Shown piece by piece: positions 49,833 through 61,466 of a stretch of 64,000 bases of DNA. The position numbers and the translations under genes were made by a program. The notes below the pieces were generated by a model. The model made no database searches and was not told where the DNA came from. It saw only the letters and a program-made list of their open reading frames with translations. Source of the stretch: Caenorhabditis elegans (Eukaryota; Nematoda; Chromadorea; Rhabditida; Rhabditidae); the NCBI RefSeq assembly GCF_000002985.6, contig NC_003279.8:8804001-8868000 (forward strand), in the 5' to 3' direction. Position 1 is the stretch's first letter, and each line of letters opens with the position of its first letter.

Positions 49833-51445
49833 CTATGTATTCACGACTGTTCCAGTAGATGTTCCCGCATGAGAAATTGAATAATGATGTTCCAAGTGTT
49901 GTGGTTGAACAAACTCAGCCAGGCATGTGTTACATCGGAAACGTGTTCGATGCACACTGGTGACGTGGATTGTGAGATCCTTGACACGTGGAAATGAGCA
50001 TGGACAGATCACACAACCAAATGGACGAGCTGGATTGAATGGAGTAGGTGATGAATCACCTGTTTCTGTGCCACCTGAAAATTGGAAGTTTGGCAGAGAG
50101 CCATATAAATTTAACAAAATAATGGTTGATTCAGGAAAAAATTAATACCGTTAGTTTCGTCGAGCATACTACTATTCGGACTTGGCTCTCTCGATTCTTT
50201 TTGTGAACTTGGCATATCTAGAGCACTAGCTGACGTGCTCTCTTCTCCAGTTCCAATGGCTTCCTGTGATTCTTGATTTTTCTGACGAATGTGATTGTCA
50301 ACTGAAAAAAAGTATTGCAACGGTTTACTCAATATTTGGCTTAACAAGCTTTTCAGTTTTTCCTGACATTTATTTTTATTTTTATCTATGACATTCTTTC
50401 CTAGAGTTTGCTTCAATTTTTTAAAATAATTTACAACAGTCGATTGATAGTTAGCTATGTCAAATACTTTTATATGCCAATACTTTTCTTGAAAATTTAG
50501 ACTCACTATCAATCAGGAAATTTTGTAGAGTATCCCCTGAATTGAACATTTTCAAATCGGGCTCATGCTCCTCATTTGGGGTGACAGATGAGTTGATAGT
50601 TGGAGTCGGAGATATTCGATGTCGTTTCCCCAATACCCGATTGACTGAAAATTGCATTTAAGTGGATTAGATTAATAATATTTATTCCATATATCAAATT
50701 TTCCTGTTTTCTTTTGACATTTTCAAATGATTTTCTTACTTCTTTTGTCAGTTCTGGTAAAATTTTTAGGATGTGTTCGCATTTGCAGTTTAAAATTTGA
50801 ATTTTGAAATTTCCAACAAAAATTGTAAGCTCACAATTTGGTGAAAAGCTGAGCAATTCGCCGAATTTGCCCAATAATATCGTAATAACATTCTATCCTC
50901 ATAAAAATTGCTCATCATTTCGTTGTTCTAGCCATATTTATCAAATGAACCATTTGTTATTTTTTTATACAGGGTTATGGATTGAAAGTGCGGTGTAAAA
51001 GGTTAGGCGGTTGGAGCTGCGCCAGGTAGTCCAATCAAAAATAATTTAATAGACCAAGAAAGACGTTTTCTTCAAGATTTTGAAAGTGAGTGATACTTTA
51101 AATTGTGTAGTTCTTACCATCATTCGTTGGTAAATCCAATTGACTTAAAAAGTTAACAAGTATCTGATTACTAGAAAATTCTTTCATCATCATAAAATCA
51201 TCATCGTCCCTCAGATTTATCTCATTATTTGTATCAATTGACAAAGTTTCTTGTTTCGTAATCAAATTATATTCTTTTCCATTCGAAATTGCTCCCATTT
51301 GATAAAGAACGTTCGGATGTTTGCAACGAAGATGTCGGATGAAACCACTTGAACCGTTATCGATTTTATAGATTTTCTCACAATATCGACAACGAATCAT
51401 ATTTTTGTGATCAGTTGGAAGGGAGTATAGGTTGATATGAGACAT
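49833..51445 (-). CDS. BED plus C2H2 zinc-finger protein, 286 aa
   Basis: A likely DNA-binding nuclear protein. Four exons: 51445-51118, 50644-50507, 50301-50149, 50074-49833. The start lies two bases after a CTTCAG acceptor, a clear trans-splice site. Residues about 17-50 form a BED-type finger (IRCRYCEKIYKI then GFIRHLRCKHP). The middle is Ser/Glu/Asn-rich and looks disordered. The C-terminal 70 residues hold two C2H2-like units: FGCVICPCSFPRVKDLTIHV..VH and FRCNTCLAEFVQPQHLEHHY..SH. A BED finger together with C2H2 fingers, without a transposase domain, suggests a domesticated or regulatory protein. Specific orthology is not recognised. Confidence 0.82.
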
Positions 51446-51706
51446 TTCTGAAGGTTGAAAAGGAAATTTAAATGAATAAAAAGTTCCGAGATGGAGCAAG
51501 TAGAGCGCATAAAATTCAATGAAATCAAAAGCCAAAAAAAGCAATCAATAAAAAAAAAGAGTAAATAGTCGCAGTTAAATTTGCGTTTTTGTGAACCGGT
51601 ACAAAGATGAGCACTTGTAAACTAGCAATGAATTAGGAACATGCATTTCACCTTCTTTCAACTTAAAATATAAAAAATTATGTAAAAATGTCTTAAATAT
51701 TTTACT

Positions 51707-52511
51707 AAGGAAAGGAAGTCAATCTAGTATCGGACTTTAAATTGAGACGTATGTCATTTGAAAGCTTATGTTTAGACTAGATCACCACAAAAATTTCAGC
51801 GGCGGAACTCAACTCTGAACCCCTGAAATCGCCATCTGAAAATTTTTCTCTGCGCCCTCCTAGTTTTCAATACTATTTCGTACTTATTCATTTTACTTAT
51901 ACAAAAAATGATTTTCAATCTTTATAAAATGATTACAAACATTGAAAACAATAAAATACAACGGTTGATGGCCGAATGTAAACGCTTGGAATAATGAAAT
52001 AAAGGTCTCGTGTTCGATTCTTTCAGTGAGAATAATTTTTTTTCTTCAATTTTTAAAAACTGCAATCGGGCCCTTTGTAAAAAATTGTAAAATTTTGTAA
52101 CAATGCTCAATTCGAAGAAATATGTAGCTTTTTGCATGCCCGGATACAAAAAAATAGTTTTGGAATTTTTTCAAAAAAAAATTTTTTGACCAAAAATTTT
52201 GTGTCCAATGGATCGAAAAAATTTCAGATTTTTTTCAAAAAAATAAAAAATTCCAAAAAGCTCCCACATTGTTTGTTAGACCCTAAAAACCCCCAAAAAC
52301 AATTTCTAATCTCTCAGAACCCCTTTTAAGGCCATTTACTTGACATAGAAGCCAGCGAAAAAATGCACTAGAGCACTTTCAGATGGCGATTTCAGGGGTT
52401 CAGAGTTGAGTTCCGCCGCTGAAATTTTTGTGGTGATCTAGTCTAAACATAAGCTTTCAAATGACATACGTCTCAATTTAAAGTCCGATACTAGATTGAC
52501 TTCCTTTCCTT
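51707..52511. mobile_element. Fold-back element, perfect 135-bp arms, 805 bp
   Basis: Arms 51707-51841 and 52377-52511 are exact inverted copies by eye over the full 135 bp, starting aaggaaaggaagtcaatc. The 535-bp centre is AT-rich and contains a tRNA-like segment (separate entry). No transposase frame is present, so it is non-autonomous. No convincing target duplication was found. A diverged relative of one arm lies at about 58142-58250. Confidence 0.85.
51963..52030 (+). other. tRNA(Ser/Leu)-like remnant in fold-back element
   Basis: 'tggccgaatgtaaacgc' (51969-51985) resembles the D-arm/A box of class II tRNAs (consensus TGGCCGAGTGGTTAAGGC), and 'tgttcgattct' (52011-52021) resembles a T-arm B box. 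Spacing is about 40 bp. The acceptor-stem ends do not pair, so it is not a working tRNA gene; it may be a tRNA-derived internal promoter or a decayed pseudogene. Confidence 0.4.
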
Positions 52512-53026
52512 GTAAGATGTATCTGGTCAATTCTCTTATTTTCTAGCCTTACTTATTTGAAAGTTAGGATAAAAATGTACTAGCAGATCACTCAAAAACT
52601 ACAAAACCCAGTGAATAACCTAGACTATAAAAAAATCAAATGGGATGTGGATAGTTCTCTCCTCTTTTTTCTGCGTATCACCTATCCAATCCATTGAAAT
52701 ATGAGCACAAAGCCATCGGTATGGTAATGGTGGGAATCGTATCAAGTAAAAATGGATAGAAAAAGGGGAAAAAGAAAAGGAGAGCACACAATAGGATGAT
52801 TTGAATGGATGGGGATGGATAGATGGATGGGGTGGAGGTGAATGATCAATCGTGTGATATATTTTGAATAGATTGCTGATAGGAGAATGAAGATGATGAT
52901 GGAGGAGGATACTGTAGGGATATGAGTAAAGATCATGGACCAAGAACATCTATTTCAAACAGCTTTTTAAGTCGTCGAAACTTTCAGTTAAACATTGTTA
53001 TTCTAGCAAGCAGTATTCTAAATCCG

Positions 53027-53070
53027 TATTTCCTCTATTAGTCTTGCATGCAAGACTAATAGAGGAAATA
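53027..53070. repeat. Perfect 44-bp palindrome
   Basis: Two 22-base arms meet with no spacer at gca|tgc (53048/53049), beginning tatttcctctatt. Every base pairs. It could extrude as a cruciform or mark a small inverted duplication. Confidence 0.95.
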
Positions 53071-53103
53071 TGGTAGTAGTTTTGTTTTCGAAAACACGTA
53101 CTC

Positions 53104-53325
53104 AAAGGCGCACAGATCTGTTAGGATAGTTCCCGCAATGTATGGTAGAGCTTTAAAAAAAATCTCTGCGGCGGCTATTTTCCCATTATTTCAAAAGTTC
53201 TTGATCGATTTATATTAAAACCAACTTCCTTGATTTTTCAAAGCTTTGTTTTCATTTTAATTTCTGTGTAGGCCACAAGTAAACGAAAAGGCAACCGCCA
53301 CTATGATAAAAAAAGGTGCTCTTTT
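53104..53325. repeat. Dispersed 'ggcgca' repeat with partial inverted arms
   Basis: Starts 'aaaggcgcacagatctgtt', has 'gcggcggctattttccc' inside and a weak complement ('ggcaaccgcc', then 'aaaggtgctc') on the right side. Related to the sequence at 14414. Boundaries approximate. Confidence 0.45.
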
Positions 53326-55457
53326 TTGACGATCTCTATTAAAAAATAATTCTCATTGTCATATAAGAGATTTATAAATCTCAATGTCCCCTACAAGAAA
53401 ACCCAGATTAATTTAAATCAAGTTACCTGATTTCTTATCTACCAAGTGTAAAGTAATGGAACCTAGAGATGAAGGGACAAAGTAATCTCCCTATCAACGG
53501 AAAATGTCTCTTCGAATGAAATTGATACCATTTGACACAAGAGAAAGGCGGCGTCACGGATTGAGACTTTTTTTGGATTCAAGCGAACACAAAAGTGAAA
53601 GTGAAAAAGAATGGATAGGATTGTGATGATAAGTACAAAAAAAGAACTGTTGATAATGGATTGTGTAATCATTGATAAGTTGTCGTAGGTACTGTAGCAA
53701 GAATTTTAATCAGTTCATCAGGCTTTGAGGATCTAGATCAAAAATAACAGTTAAGGAGTCGTTGAAAAGTGTTAACCAAATATTTAAATTTAAGTTTGTA
53801 CTAATTTAGACATAGAAACGTTAATTGAAACAAAGATCAAGCAACTAGCCACTAGAGCTCACTAATTGCTATGTAGATCAAGCGATTTCCTCCTAAATAA
53901 GAAACTGGAACAGTTAGGAATTTTAACTCTCAGGAATCTAAACGATTTGCCATAAAATATTCAAAAAAACTACAAAAATCAAAATCTATGAAAAACAAAA
54001 AGAAAAAGATGGAAAGTGCTGATGAAAAAGCGTGGTCCAAGGGAAAAGAAACGACAAGAGAGACGGGGGGATCGGATTACTTTGTTTTAAATTGATGGAA
54101 GATTAAAACAGATAGGATCAAAATTTTGGATAAGTGATACAATTATTCGATAGTTCATTGAGCGTATGGAATATGCATTCATGTATTTTTGAATCATTAT
54201 ACTTAGGATACTCAGCATATTTAGAAAATTAGTTTTTTTTTACATATGAACATGCTTTCAAATTAAATAAATTAAAATACATAAAAAATCTTATTAAATT
54301 TCCAAAAATCTATCATCTTCGGTAATTCTGTTTTTTTTTTCAAAAATTGATGAAAACTTGAAAACTACTGTAGAAAACGCCTGTATCCAATGAATTAATA
54401 TTTTGAATTAATAAATAATAAAAAAAATAAATAATGAAACAATAATAATATAAAATTAGTAAAATGATGAATTTATTAGGAAAAATCAATGTCTTTTGGT
54501 CAGAATTCTGAGTAGGCACAATGAGCTCTGACAGGTGAAAATCCAAAAGAGCCCGTCGTCGCTAGGGAGCAGAATCTCCGCGGATCATTAAAGCCCGTCT
54601 CGAGTGGAAGATTTGTAGACGGACGATGAGAAGAATTGAAGTGTCTGAGATGCTCAATCTCCAGTTCTAAAATAGAGGAAGCTCTGGAGAGGATATAGAT
54701 GGATGGATGGGGCCCGCCTGTGACGTGGCAACCGGATACACTTGTATGTGTCGTTGGTGTCCCTTGGGGATGTCTTTCTGTGCTCCTGGCTCTTCTTTTC
54801 TTCTTTTCTGCAAAAAGAGAGAGTCCGAAGAGAGTCCAGGGTCCTTAAAAGGGAGAAAGAAGAGGCAAATCTGTGCACATAGCAGGAGATCCAATGTCTT
54901 TTTAGAGACTGACACATGAATGTGAACACTTTTCTAAATGTGATGGGAAGGGAAGGGAAGAGAAAAATAAAATGAGGTACTTTAGTTGAAGAGCATATGA
55001 GATTTCAAGGATTACTGTAGTTTTGGATCTGAATTCTAGAAACTTTGAACATATATTTTGGAGTTGTGTTTTGAATAAAACAAACAACTAACAAATATCG
55101 CCTCCCATTTTTCGGGATGTCTCCAAAATTGGTATTTTAGGCAAAAAATTGAAATTTGCCCAGCCCAAAATGACTAGCCACGCCACCCACTTTTGAACCA
55201 ATAAACGACATAGAACTTTCCACAATCCTTATGATTGGTTAAAGCGGATGATGCTATTCGCTGATTGGGCGTTCAGTTCTCATTTTGGAGCGAATTCAAA
55301 TTGGAAACTAAAGAAAGGTGCTTTTCTTCTTCCACAAATTTTAACATATATCTTTTTTCGAATTTCTGTAGTTCAGACTATTTTTGGTATTATAAAGCAA
55401 AACCCCAATTCACACTACTTCAATTTTAAATTTATTACGAGTCTATATTATAACGTA

Positions 55458-55539
55458 TGACGTCATAAGAATGCCAATCAATAATGGACATTTTTTCCTT
55501 TTTCAAAAAAAAAGAAGTCTGATTCTAAAAGTGACGTCA
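55458..55539. promoter_or_regulatory. Pair of CRE-like octamers TGACGTCA
   Basis: The palindromic octamer occurs at 55458-55465 and again at 55532-55539, 74 bp apart. It is the consensus for CREB/ATF bZIP factors. A third copy is at 61467. Regulatory use is inferred only. Confidence 0.45.
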
Positions 55540-55792
55540 CTGTTCCGATAAGCCTAGTAATATAAATTCAATTTCTAATTACATATAGCGAGTTTTTCTG
55601 TGTCTTTATGAATATTTCCTTATCCTGTAAATTGAAAACTACGAAAATGTTCCCGGCAGTACAATAGTTTGCAGAATACTCGCAATTTACTATCATCTAG
55701 AGGGTTTCCCTCTCAACCATGAGCTGAGCCATTAAGATCCAAAGTGTTGTAAACCTATTCTTCTCCCCCTATCACTTTTTCCAACATCCCCC

Positions 55793-55815
55793 ACTCTCTC
55801 TCTCTCTCTCTCTCT
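55793..55815. repeat. CT/GA dinucleotide run
   Basis: About eleven CT units, preceded by ccccactctctc. Simple repeat. Confidence 0.9.
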
Positions 55816-56355
55816 TTCACAAAACTTCCCCCTTGCACCATCAATCATTTTCCTAGATCCTAGAATATCAAGAATAAGATGCCAGTGTTTCTGATTTGCA
55901 TATGTAAGAAGTTTCACACGGCTTGGTACTGTAGCAGCCGAAAAAGTTTGAAGAATTTTTCGTATAAGAAAACACTTCCAGACAAAATTGTAAGTAATGC
56001 AATTATGGCAAAGGTGGAACTGTATTTATAAACATTGTAGATTCATATTCAAGCTGTTACCGGGTTCCAGAAAAATGTCGAATCATCGATTTTTTTAAAT
56101 TATGACAATTATTAAAATTTTTCCGATCTTCAACATTTTTGGCGTTACATGAATTCAGTACTGACACAACGTTGTAAATTTACATATTTAGGCATGGGTA
56201 TATTTACCCGTACAAGCACCAATTGGGTAGAATACCAATAAAAGGAAAGTTGTTGAAATTAATTAATATTATTATCGCCAAATTTTCAAAATTGTGTTTC
56301 TAATTTCATATTCCCTTCTTGATTCTTTTAACTGAATTTTCACATATATTCCAAA

Positions 56356-57272
56356 TCACTCACATTTTCCAGTTTCATTAGCTCTTCGAACTTCCGCAAG
56401 ACTCGCATCGATGTCTTTGATAAAATCACGAACTGGATAATCCTTATGATGATTTTTGATATGTACTCTTGCATTATCCCGTCGGGAATGAATTTTCAGA
56501 CAATACGGACAGACACATGCTGAAAATTTACAAATGTTTTTTAAGCGCTTTACTGAACAAAATTGAAGCTGATTTTGAGCTGATTTTTGAAGAGTTTCAG
56601 AAACAACCTGCAAATAAGCTTTAACGAGAATCAAACTTTTCAAATTCCAAATTAAAATATTCGTTGGCTCCCCGAAGAATTTGCAGCACTTTTTTCAGTT
56701 AAGAAAACGATCAAACATTCTTACACATTTAACATGAAACAACTGCCGAGTTTTTTTTACCTCTAGCGAGATCTTCACTTGACAGTACCCAATTGATAAT
56801 CTCTGATCTTGATCGACTTATGAAATCTTCTCTCGCTGAAATTATGACGACATTATATTCTTTTCAATTCTTGAAAATTTCGTATTGTGATATATTCTTC
56901 CCAAGAGGAATCCTCCAATGCACTATAGTTATTTCATCCTAAAAAAGCTTCAAAATCATCTTCCAAATGAAAAGTTCATATGCACTATTCTTTTTTGAAA
57001 CAGCAAAGTCATGAGAAAATTTATTAGTCAGAGCCTAATTTCCGGTTACTTACGTGTTTAAATTGGACCAACAAGGAATTAGTTTCTGATTGTGAAAGAA
57101 AAATAATCAACTAACATCTTTTAAAAATCTTCTTTGAATCTTTTTGAATCTCTTCGCCAGGGGTATTTCTTAAATAAGGTCTTCCAAATCCTGAACTGAT
57201 TCTAGCAATAAATTCCGGTGTCAATGGCCCAATGCCGTCATCATCAATGTGTGGAAAACCGTCAGAGGACAT
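56356..57272 (-). CDS. Small protein with one C2H2-like finger, 131 aa
   Basis: Exons 57272-57116, 56835-56761 and 56519-56356 join in frame. The start codon directly follows a TTTCAG acceptor, so it is trans-spliced at AG|ATG. Residues 1-52 (MSSDGFPHIDDDGIGPLTPE...) are acidic then basic. Exon 2 gives a helix-like segment (REDFISRSRSEIINWVLSSE). Exon 3 has one finger: CVCPYCLKIHSRRDNARVHIKNHH, that is C-x2-C with two or three spaced His. It ends ETGKCE and stop. The stop TGA lies inside a good donor sequence (T|GTGAGTGA at 56363-56356), so a longer isoform spliced to a downstream exon is possible. Family not recognised. Confidence 0.7.
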
Positions 57273-58141
57273 CTGAAAGTTTATAAAACATCCTAAACTT
57301 TGAACATTATTATTGTCGAGACGGAAAAATGTGTTCAAAATATTGTTTAAGTTTGAGAAACTTATAGTTAAGTTGAACCAACCAAATCCATAAATCGTAA
57401 AAATCGTAGAAAGTTTGTGCCCGCGTCTAAAGATTGGACTGTGCAATGTCCCCTCAGATTTTCTACATAGCGCTATCTAAATTTGATAAAATCGTGTGAA
57501 AATTGAGAATAAAGTTTTTTGAGTATGCTGATTATGAATATACAATTGTTTTCCGTGTCACAGTTTTTCGATCTTTGATGTATCAAAAATTAAGGGGATC
57601 TTGGACGTGCACACTGTACTTGAAATGTTGAAGGTATACGGTAGCATAGATCCTATCCTACTCTTTCAGAGAGTAAACGTCAAAGCCTTTGGTAAACAGA
57701 AAATCGAAAAAGTAACTGAATTATAAATCTTCTCTAATCAAAATTTCTTCAAATTTAGTTTTCCTAAACACCAAAAAACGGCTGTGCGGGGCAACCAGGG
57801 CAACCAAATAGGAAAAAATCAGGGGCGCAGAGAGAAGAGATGTGAATAAGGGAAAAAGAGGACTAAACCAAGTGGCAGCTATGACAGCCGAGTGTCTCTC
57901 TCTATTTCTCTCCATATCTTTTCCTACTTTTCACTAGAACGTCGCAAGACTCCGCCCATTTTGCCTGAACCCCTTGCACTTATTATCTAGGCATTGAGAT
58001 ATGTTTCTGATAAACGTTGTTGAATGGAAAATGAAAAGTACATAATGACTGAAATAATAAAGAAACTCTTGGCGAACTGATTTGAATTTCAATGTATTTC
58101 CCTGAAATGTTGAAGTGGCTTACTAGGGAACCGTCACAAGG

Positions 58142-58250
58142 TGCCTATTGGAGTTGCATATGAGACCTATGTCATTCGATAGCCCATGTCTTAAAACGGT
58201 TACTCGTAAATTTTTAGCTGCGAAACTCTAGAAACAAGCTCACGACGTGC
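58142..58250. repeat. Diverged relic of fold-back arm
   Basis: 'gagacctatgtcattcgata' and 'aatttttagctgcgaaactct' match 'gagacgtatgtcatttgaaa' and 'aatttcagcggcggaactc' of the 51707 arm, in the same order and spacing. About 70% similar by eye; no partner arm seen. Confidence 0.55.
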
Positions 58251-59255
58251 TCTCAACGATCCTAAAATAGTACTATAGCAAGGCGAATTTTTCATTTTTC
58301 GTTCAAATAAAATAAAAAAAAGTTTCTTCAAAAACAATTAAATACCAATAAAATGTTGGTATATAATGTTTTTTCACAATTTTGAAGGTGAAACAATCAT
58401 TTTTGCTGAAATTGGAACGAATTGTTGCTTGCACATGCTCTTACAGAGCACAACTTTGACAGCTCCAATCTTGTTGCACAAGGAAGATTTCAAAAAGCTA
58501 TCAACTGCAAATCTATGAAGCACATTAAGAACAACATTTTGTTAGTTAAAAATTTGTTTTTATCTAAAAGAACTGGGGAACTAGAGCAGTTTTCGTTAAG
58601 TGCGCTTTCCCACTAAATTTTGATTGATTCCCACTCTGAAATTCTGAGAACACAAAATTTGCAACAAAATGGCTACGGGGATTTTCAAAAAAATTAGTTT
58701 GAAGCCAGATATTAATTTTCAAAGTTTGGAAAATGTACTAATTTTGCATATAAATGGTCAATTCCATTTAATCTCAAAATGTGCTCTAAAAGGTATGACT
58801 CAAAATTCCCTTTTTTGTCTTGAACTCGGCGGTTATTGAAGTTTTTAGAATACCATTTTCATGGCTAAAAAGCGAATGTGGTAAAAAAAATCACCGTCTA
58901 ATTTTGGGTATAAAGTTAATTATCTAGCGTTTTCAACTCGATTTAGGTATTTTGAATTCTGTGGACGAAGAGATTTGGTGAAACGTTTTAAAACAAATTT
59001 TGAGTCTAATAAAGCAATAAAAAATTTGACTACAACACTCCTGTAATCCCAAATTATGCCCCAAAAGGTTAATGGTTTTTGTGTCGTTGTAAATTTGGGT
59101 AAGAGTTTGGTAAAAGTTGGGTCAAAGTTTGGTTACTTTTTGGCGCAACCGAATTCTACGTTCGATTGTTATATAGATTATTTAGGCGTAAATCCAAAAA
59201 CTAAAATGATTTTTGTTTTCATTTCATGTCACCTTTTTTACCGATTTTTCTCATT

Positions 59256-59540
59256 GAGACCCGAAGAACTCGGGGGATGTCCAATTGGGGGGATTACCAA
59301 CTCGGGGGATTGGCCCCGCCCACAGAACCGTGGCTTGCAATACGCCCATTTCTGCAACTGCCGCACGGTTTTAAAACTGTATTTTTCTCATTAGAGCGAG
59401 AAACAACAAGAAAAAATAATTTTAAAACTGTGCGACAGTTGCAGAAATGGGCGTATTGTAAGCCACGGTTCTGTGGGCGGGGCCAATCCCTCGAGTTGGT
59501 AATCCCCCCAATTGGACATCCCCCGAGTTCTTCGGGTCTC
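59256..59540. mobile_element. Palindromic MITE, copy 2, 8-bp target duplication
   Basis: The same family as 4157-4443, with the same GAGACCC...GGGTCTC ends and highly similar arms. It is flanked by the direct repeat ttctcatt (59248-59255 and 59541-59548). The short unpaired centre (attagagcgagaaacaac) is the complement of the copy-1 centre, so this copy is inserted in the opposite orientation. Its right arm carries a few more changes than copy 1, including loss of some C residues near 59490. Confidence 0.85.
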
Positions 59541-59563
59541 TTCTCATTTACTCATTTATAATA

Positions 59564-60007
59564 TTGTATTTTCAAAAGAAAAAGCACACCGAATTCCGCG
59601 AACTTGTCCATTTCTGGTGTAGGCACTGTTTTAGATTTATTACAAGAAGACCGGCAATACATTCGTCTCACTTCAAGACTTTTATAAATTATTTTTCAAG
59701 ATCGGTATATTTGGTGAACTTGAAAACTACACCCTCTCGTAGTTTTCCTCTACATGGGACACACATTCAACCGAACAATGAGTTTTTCGAGTTTTTATTT
59801 ATTTTCTCTTTATTGTTTGAGACATCACATCAAACAACGAACAATATTTTCATCAGTAGATTTTTAAGTGCCGGCATCTCGTCTCTTAATAGTTTTAAAA
59901 CTTACACACATTTTACTTTCCGAGTGCTCAGATTTTCCCTCGAAGCTTCATCGCATTTACTATTCCAAAAATTTAGTTTTACTGTACCTTTTAACTTATT
60001 TTTTTAA
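59564..60007 (+). other. Unexplained 147-codon open frame
   Basis: An uninterrupted frame just right of the MITE, rich in Phe, Ser, His and Arg (FRELVHFWCRHCFRFITRR at its start). It has no recognisable domain, no clear splice partners and biased AT-rich codons. It may be chance or a fragment; recorded because frames this long are rare in worm intergenic DNA. Confidence 0.2.
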
Positions 60008-61466
60008 GATCGTGTTGAATATTTTGAATATTTTTATTCAATAAACATATTACTGACAAATAGTTAAGTGATTATGAAGTGTCTAATCACTTAACTGGAA
60101 TAAGTATTTAAATTAATTCCATCATATTTTTGATGCAAAATTGAGAAAAGTTCTGATTTGCTCCAGAGTTCAATGGCGGCGCCCCGTGGTCTCTTTTAGT
60201 CATAAGACAACTATGAACAAAAACTGGGTGCTCCTTGATGCTGAAATTGATAAGATAAGGCAAAGAGGAAATGATACCAATTGATACTAAATTGTTTGTA
60301 TTTTTGTGTACCTGTGATGTTGGTCAAATCAAAAAATGGAATTGAAATATGAAAAAGTATATGGAGCAGTTCTTTGTAGTTTTGTAGTCATGCAAAACAC
60401 TCAAAATCAGAAAATAATACAGTAATTCACAGAAAAACGCCTGTAAGTAACTCCCTCATAAACTTTTAGAGTACACCGTACAACGTTTTGACAACCTTTC
60501 GCCTACTATGTTTAAGTTAATTTAAAAAATACATTTTTGATAAATTCCCAGATGGCACCAGCAGTACTAAAAAGAAAGATTGGACTTTATACACGGAAAC
60601 TTTTTTCATTTACTTGTTTTTTATTTGAAAGTGTCTATTAGGCAATTGTATGTAGACCTATTTTCAGACATTTACTGTTAACAACAGTACTTTTTGTTTC
60701 GCACTTTTATAAATTTTCAGTGACTAGTTAGTTTTAACTATAGATTAATGAATTAATGCATTCAAAATTATAAAACTTTTCAATGTGTGAAGTAAAATTT
60801 ATCATTTGTTTTGACTTTAAATCTTATAAAAAATATTTGAATTCAGATGAAACCGTGTCATACAACGGAAATTATTTGCAATATTCAATTTATTTATTCA
60901 CTGTTTCTTTGTAGGCTTTCACTAAAAATTAGCACATGTTGGCGGAAATTCTGGAATGTTTTCAAGTCAAAAAAATCTGAAGTTGTCTTCACTTATATCA
61001 ATTTTAAAAATTCAGTTTTTTTTTTCAAAAAAATCTATATAGTTTACAGTTAGTTGTGTGCTTGTCTTAAGTAAAAGTCAAAATAACAATTCACTTTTTG
61101 TAACAACTTCACATTCTTCGTAAGTAGTAAAAAACTCCGAATTAAAAAATTTCAGATCAAAGTTTTCCGCTTCAAATATATTTCCGACAGCTAATTGTTT
61201 TGTAGGAACATTTTAAAAAAATTTCCTTTGAATGGCTTAGGCGTAATTCGGCGGTTCAAAAGCTGTGCTATCTTCAGCTAGCTGAAAACTTGAATTTGGT
61301 TTCAGAAAATTTATTTACATTTCAAACAATTTGTGTTTTTCTCAAATAGTGGTTTCCATGATCTTTTCGAAAAACTCATAGAACACAGGCAAACAAAAAC
61401 ACATTTTTTCAATAATGATCAAATACACCTTTGAAGATCGAAACAAATCGAATAGTATGAAAACAA

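Larger units (their letters stand above)
51446..56355. other. Gene-poor region between two zinc-finger genes
   Basis: Apart from the fold-back element, the palindrome at 53027, the repeat at 53104 and two CRE-like octamers near 55.5 kb, nothing is recognised. 55793-55815 is a CT dinucleotide run. A short stretch at 54580-54860 is more GC-rich but has no supported gene. Confidence 0.4.

Noticed and set aside
52620-52949. Minus-strand frames rich in His, Pro, Ser, Ile
   Set aside because: Low-complexity purine-rich DNA (gatggatgg units) read on the other strand; no gene structure.
51445-56519. Joining the two zinc-finger genes into one
   Set aside because: The phase at the 56364 donor gives an immediate TAA with the acceptor at 51447, and the downstream gene has its own trans-splice site two bases before its ATG.
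59056-59561. Two overlapping plus-strand frames of about 110 codons
   Set aside because: Mostly translation of MITE copy 2; no independent support.
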